A stretch of 64,000 bases of DNA from Saccharibacillus qingshengii (GTDB lineage: Bacteria; Bacillota; Bacilli; Paenibacillales; Paenibacillaceae). The position numbers were made by a program, and so were the translations under genes. Below the pieces are notes generated by a model that did no database searches, was not told the origin of the DNA, and saw only the letters and a list, made by a program, of their open reading frames with translations. Positions 61,324 through 64,000 of the stretch are shown in pieces. Positions within the stretch are counted from its first letter, which is position 1. Each line of letters begins with the position of its first letter. Location: positions 1 through 64,000 of the forward strand of contig NZ_JAAZWC010000022.1 in NCBI RefSeq assembly GCF_013185195.1, in the 5' to 3' direction.

Positions 61324-63842
61324 AGGCGCTGGCTCCGGAGGAAGAGCTTGCGGCAATCGAGAAGCTGTTTGCGGAGAAGGTATTCGACCTGGACGGTCCG
61401 GTGGTGCATTTCCCGATCCGGCACCACAGTCCGGCCTGCGCCCATCATCTGCTGCGGACCTTTGACGATTACAAACCGGATATCGTGCTGATCGAAGGAC
61501 CGGAAAGCGGCAATCCGCTGATTCCGGTGCTGGCCGATCCGGCGACGCGGGCGCCGGTCAGCCTGTATTACGGCTACGAGGACGCGAACGGCCGCGGAGC
61601 CTGCTATTTCCCGCTGCTGGACTATTCGCCGGAATATGCGGCGATTCGGGCAGCGGCTGCGCGGGGCATTCCCGCGCGGTTTATCGATCTGGACTATCGC
61701 GGCCGGCCGGAGGCCGCGGAAGGCGGCAAGTCGTCCGCGCAGGACGAAGCGCTGCTGGCGGGTTCGGCTTTTATCGGGCGGCTGTGCCGATTGAGCCGCG
61801 CCCGCAGCTTCGACGAGCTGTGGGAGCGGGCGTTCGAGATCGGCGGAATAGGCCGCCCGACGCGCGAATTCGTGCGCGGGGTATTCGCGTACTGCACGCT
61901 GTCGCGAATGACCTATTCGCCGGAGACGCTGCGAAGCGAAGGCGACCTGGAGCGCGAGGAGCGCATGGGCGCGCATATCGCGCAGGCACGTGCGCGGTAC
62001 GGCCGGGTGCTGGTCGTAACGGGCGGATTCCATACGTACGGTCTGGTGACGCAGGACGAACCGGGCGGGCAAACGGGTAGAGGGCCGGCCGAGGACCAAG
62101 CCGCGCCCGGCGCAACCTCCGCCGCAGGCGGCGGCCCGGGCGGCCGCCGTTCCGCGGCGGAGCCGGAAGATTCGCTTCCCAAGGATTCGCCGCCGACCCG
62201 TTACGACCGGGAACGCGGCATCGTCCGCAAACAAATGTATCCGATGGTCTACACCTTCGAGGAGGCCGACCGATTGAACGGATATGCAAGCGGGATGCCT
62301 TATGTCGGCTACTACGACCGGGTATGGAGCCTGCTTGCACGCGGCGATTCGCAGCCTTACGAACGAGCGGGGCTGGACCTGCTGGCCGGGCTGGGCCGGC
62401 GGCTGCGCAGCGAAGGCGAGTCGGTCTCGACCTCCGATGGCATCGAAGCCTACGGCTTGATGCAGGGCCTGGCCGCGCTGCGCGGCAAAAGCCAGAGCGG
62501 CGCCTACGAATTGACGGACGGCGTGACCTCTTCGTTCATCAAAGGCGAGCGTACGCTCGCCGCGGATCGGCCGCTGGAGAAGCTGCTGGCGATGATGACC
62601 GGCGACCGGATCGGGGAAGTGGCTCCGAACGAGTGGGCCGTTCCGATTGTCGAAGATTTCAAAGCTCGCGCGGCAGCCTGCCGCCTGAACCTGCGTTCGA
62701 CGGGCAGGCACCGCCGAACGTTGGAACCCTACGCGAAGCCGGCCCACCGCGAAGCGAGCCGGCTGCTGCACTGCGCCGAGTTTCTCGGCACCGAATTCGC
62801 AAGCAAGGAATCGGGGCCGGACTGGGTGACGGGCCGGGATATGAACCGGATCCGGGAAACCTGGGCTTATTCGTATTCGTCGCGCACGGAGGCGCGTCTG
62901 ATCGAGAACTCGATCTACGGCGGCACCGTCGAAGAAGCGGCCGAAGCCCGGATTGCCGAAGAATTGGACCGGCTGCCCGCCCACCACAGCGGCGAAGCCG
63001 CACGGTGGCTGCTGCGGGCGCTGGTGATGGGGCTTGAAGCGTTGGCCGGCCGGCTGTTCGACCGTCTGGAATCGGCGCTGCGGCAGGACGGCAGTTTCCT
63101 GTCGCTGTGCGAAACGCTCGACAGTCTCGACCGGATCCGTTCGCACCGGCGTCTGCTTGGCGTATCCGACGAATCGCGCTTGAAGATTCTGACGGATGAA
63201 GCCTACGAAGCGGCCGTATCCCGCCTTCCGGGATTGAACGGATTGAATCCCGACGAACAGCCCCATGCTGTCGAAGGACTCAAGCTGCTGCATATGCACG
63301 CGGCCGGAAGAAGCGGACCTGCCGCGGCGGCGGCCGGAAGCGATCCGGACGAGAATTTCCGCGACCGGCTGGGCGAGCTGTTGGCCGCGCCGAATCTGCC
63401 TCCGAGACTGGAAGGAGCGGCGGCTGCGATTCTGGTCCGGCTCGGTGCGCGGGAAAGCGGCGAACTCTCGCTTCGCGCCCGCGCGTACATACAAGGATCG
63501 CCGGACCAGGCACTCAAAGCGGCCGAATATTTGCAGGGCTTGTTCGCTCTGGCACGCGATTCGTTGATGCAGGGCAATGAACTGCTGGCGGATCTGAGCG
63601 GACTGCTGGAACGCCTGCCGCATGACGAATTTCTTCGGCTGCTGCCGGAACTTCGGCTGGCCTTCACTTTCTTCACGCCGCCGGAAACGTCGCGGATCGC
63701 GGCGAAAGTGGCCGAGCTGCACGGTCTTCCGGCTGCCCGACTGGAAGATGCAGCCGTCGACGAGACCGTGCTGCGCGCGGCGCGGAATCTGGATGAAGCC
63801 ATTCGGAAGGAGTTTGCCTTATGGAAACTGGAAGCGGAATGA
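61311..63842 (+). CDS. DUF5682 family protein
   Basis: 843 residues. The N-terminal part has VVHFPIRHHSPACAHHLLRTFDDYKPDIVLIEGPES (core FPIRHHSPACAHHL, near 27-40; GPES), the signature of DUF5682, followed by YVGYYDRVW further on. A Gly/Pro/Ala/Arg-rich insertion of about 55 residues (about 246-300) interrupts it. The family is of unknown biochemical function and is encoded with MoxR ATPases, VWA proteins and SWIM/DUF5691 proteins; it has been suggested to form part of a conflict or stress complex. AAGGAG precedes the ATG. Confidence 0.87.
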   Translation: MDRLKALAPEEELAAIEKLFAEKVFDLDGPVVHFPIRHHSPACAHHLLRTFDDYKPDIVLIEGPESGNPLIPVLADPATRAPVSLYYGYEDANGRGACYFPLLDYSPEYAAIRAAAARGIPARFIDLDYRGRPEAAEGGKSSAQDEALLAGSAFIGRLCRLSRARSFDELWERAFEIGGIGRPTREFVRGVFAYCTLSRMTYSPETLRSEGDLEREERMGAHIAQARARYGRVLVVTGGFHTYGLVTQDEPGGQTGRGPAEDQAAPGATSAAGGGPGGRRSAAEPEDSLPKDSPPTRYDRERGIVRKQMYPMVYTFEEADRLNGYASGMPYVGYYDRVWSLLARGDSQPYERAGLDLLAGLGRRLRSEGESVSTSDGIEAYGLMQGLAALRGKSQSGAYELTDGVTSSFIKGERTLAADRPLEKLLAMMTGDRIGEVAPNEWAVPIVEDFKARAAACRLNLRSTGRHRRTLEPYAKPAHREASRLLHCAEFLGTEFASKESGPDWVTGRDMNRIRETWAYSYSSRTEARLIENSIYGGTVEEAAEARIAEELDRLPAHHSGEAARWLLRALVMGLEALAGRLFDRLESALRQDGSFLSLCETLDSLDRIRSHRRLLGVSDESRLKILTDEAYEAAVSRLPGLNGLNPDEQPHAVEGLKLLHMHAAGRSGPAAAAAGSDPDENFRDRLGELLAAPNLPPRLEGAAAAILVRLGARESGELSLRARAYIQGSPDQALKAAEYLQGLFALARDSLMQGNELLADLSGLLERLPHDEFLRLLPELRLAFTFFTPPETSRIAAKVAELHGLPAARLEDAAVDETVLRAARNLDEAIRKEFALWKLEAE

Positions 63843-64000
63843 GCGCGGAGACGCTGAACCGCTGGCGTCTGCTGCTCGGTTCTTCGGCCGACGAAGAACT
63901 GTCGGCCACGGAACATTATTCGCCGGAAGCCTTTGTCTACCGTGAACTCGACGAACTGCTCGGCTACCTGCACGACCGGGAATACGGAGAGAAAGAAGGC
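63821..64000 (+). CDS. N-terminal fragment, probable VWA (CoxE-like) protein
   Basis: Runs off the window; 60 residues are visible: Leu/Glu-rich, with NRWRLLLGSSADEELSA near the start, which resembles the N-termini of VWA proteins encoded after DUF5682 genes. The VWA domain itself is beyond the edge, so the assignment rests on context and start similarity. ATG at 63821 has AAGGAG 9 nt upstream; the alternative ATG at 63839 makes a 4-bp ATGA overlap with the DUF5682 stop. Confidence 0.55.
   Translation, partial: METGSGMSAETLNRWRLLLGSSADEELSATEHYSPEAFVYRELDELLGYLHDREYGEKEG

Overview
The window is GC-rich (about 60% by eye) bacterial chromosome with strong AGGAGG-type ribosome binding sites, sigma-A promoters, a T-box serS leader and many Bacillales-type families (CcdC, TerC under a yybP-ykoY leader, IDEAL and DUF4179 proteins, YhaQ/YhaP-like and Lan-type ABC exporters). 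This points to a Paenibacillaceae member; Saccharibacillus or a close relative of Paenibacillus is my inference, since no rRNA or marker phylogeny is available here.

Layout. 1-477 is an AT-rich stretch without genes. 543-2932 holds a GH13 maltodextrin-degrading enzyme and a zinc-ribbon membrane protein. 3203-5460 is an OmpR-type two-component system, followed by a promoter with a repeated ATACACA-type motif that drives a NatAB/YhaQP-like ABC exporter (5953-8141) and a DUF4177 protein. A MerR regulator and an SDR oxidoreductase diverge from a classical 19-bp-spacer MerR promoter (8428-9676). A three-gene Lan/Bcr-type ABC exporter and a small secreted membrane protein follow (9843-12799). Then come an atypical lactate-dehydrogenase-family enzyme, a CurA-type reductase, a DUF4309-GH3 fusion, and a LacI regulator divergent from a GH1 6-phospho-beta-glucosidase (12947-19936).

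20671-30544 contains ccdC and, divergent from it, a compact six-gene operon: a CheY-like receiver, a hybrid histidine kinase, an Hpt-REC-degenerate GGDEF-REC protein, a HEAT-like membrane protein, a processive family 2 glycosyltransferase and a membrane-anchored protein that may have a GATase-like fold. I read it as a phosphorelay wired to export or synthesis of a surface polysaccharide. 31018-34011 is a GH65 disaccharide phosphorylase fused to beta-phosphoglucomutase. 34207-38650 carries two tandem paralogous ECF sigma / DUF4179 anti-sigma pairs.

38736-48237 holds metabolic and regulatory genes: an amidohydrolase (MTA/SAH deaminase family) with a MerR-methyltransferase fusion upstream and a MerR-type promoter between them, an ArsR regulator, a lactonase, DUF4385, an NAD(P)-binding protein and the NAD(P)HX repair enzyme. 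48389-57663 has a chemoreceptor, serS with T-box, an IDEAL protein, terC with its Mn2+ riboswitch, the anaerobic ribonucleotide reductase genes nrdD-nrdG with candidate NrdR boxes, a thiamine-binding protein and tRNA-Thr(CGU). 57947-59557 is an intact diguanylate cyclase. The right edge (60217-64000) enters a MoxR AAA ATPase / DUF5682 / CoxE-VWA-type cluster that runs off the window.

The most unusual signals are (i) two copies of a structured, inverted-repeat-bounded element, each flanked by a perfect 26-27 bp duplication of a transcription-terminator hairpin (19980-20235 and 36289-36580), (ii) the phosphorelay/HEAT/glycosyltransferase operon, and (iii) several otherwise conserved enzymes and sensors interrupted by low-complexity Ala/Pro/Gly/Glu/Arg-rich insertions.
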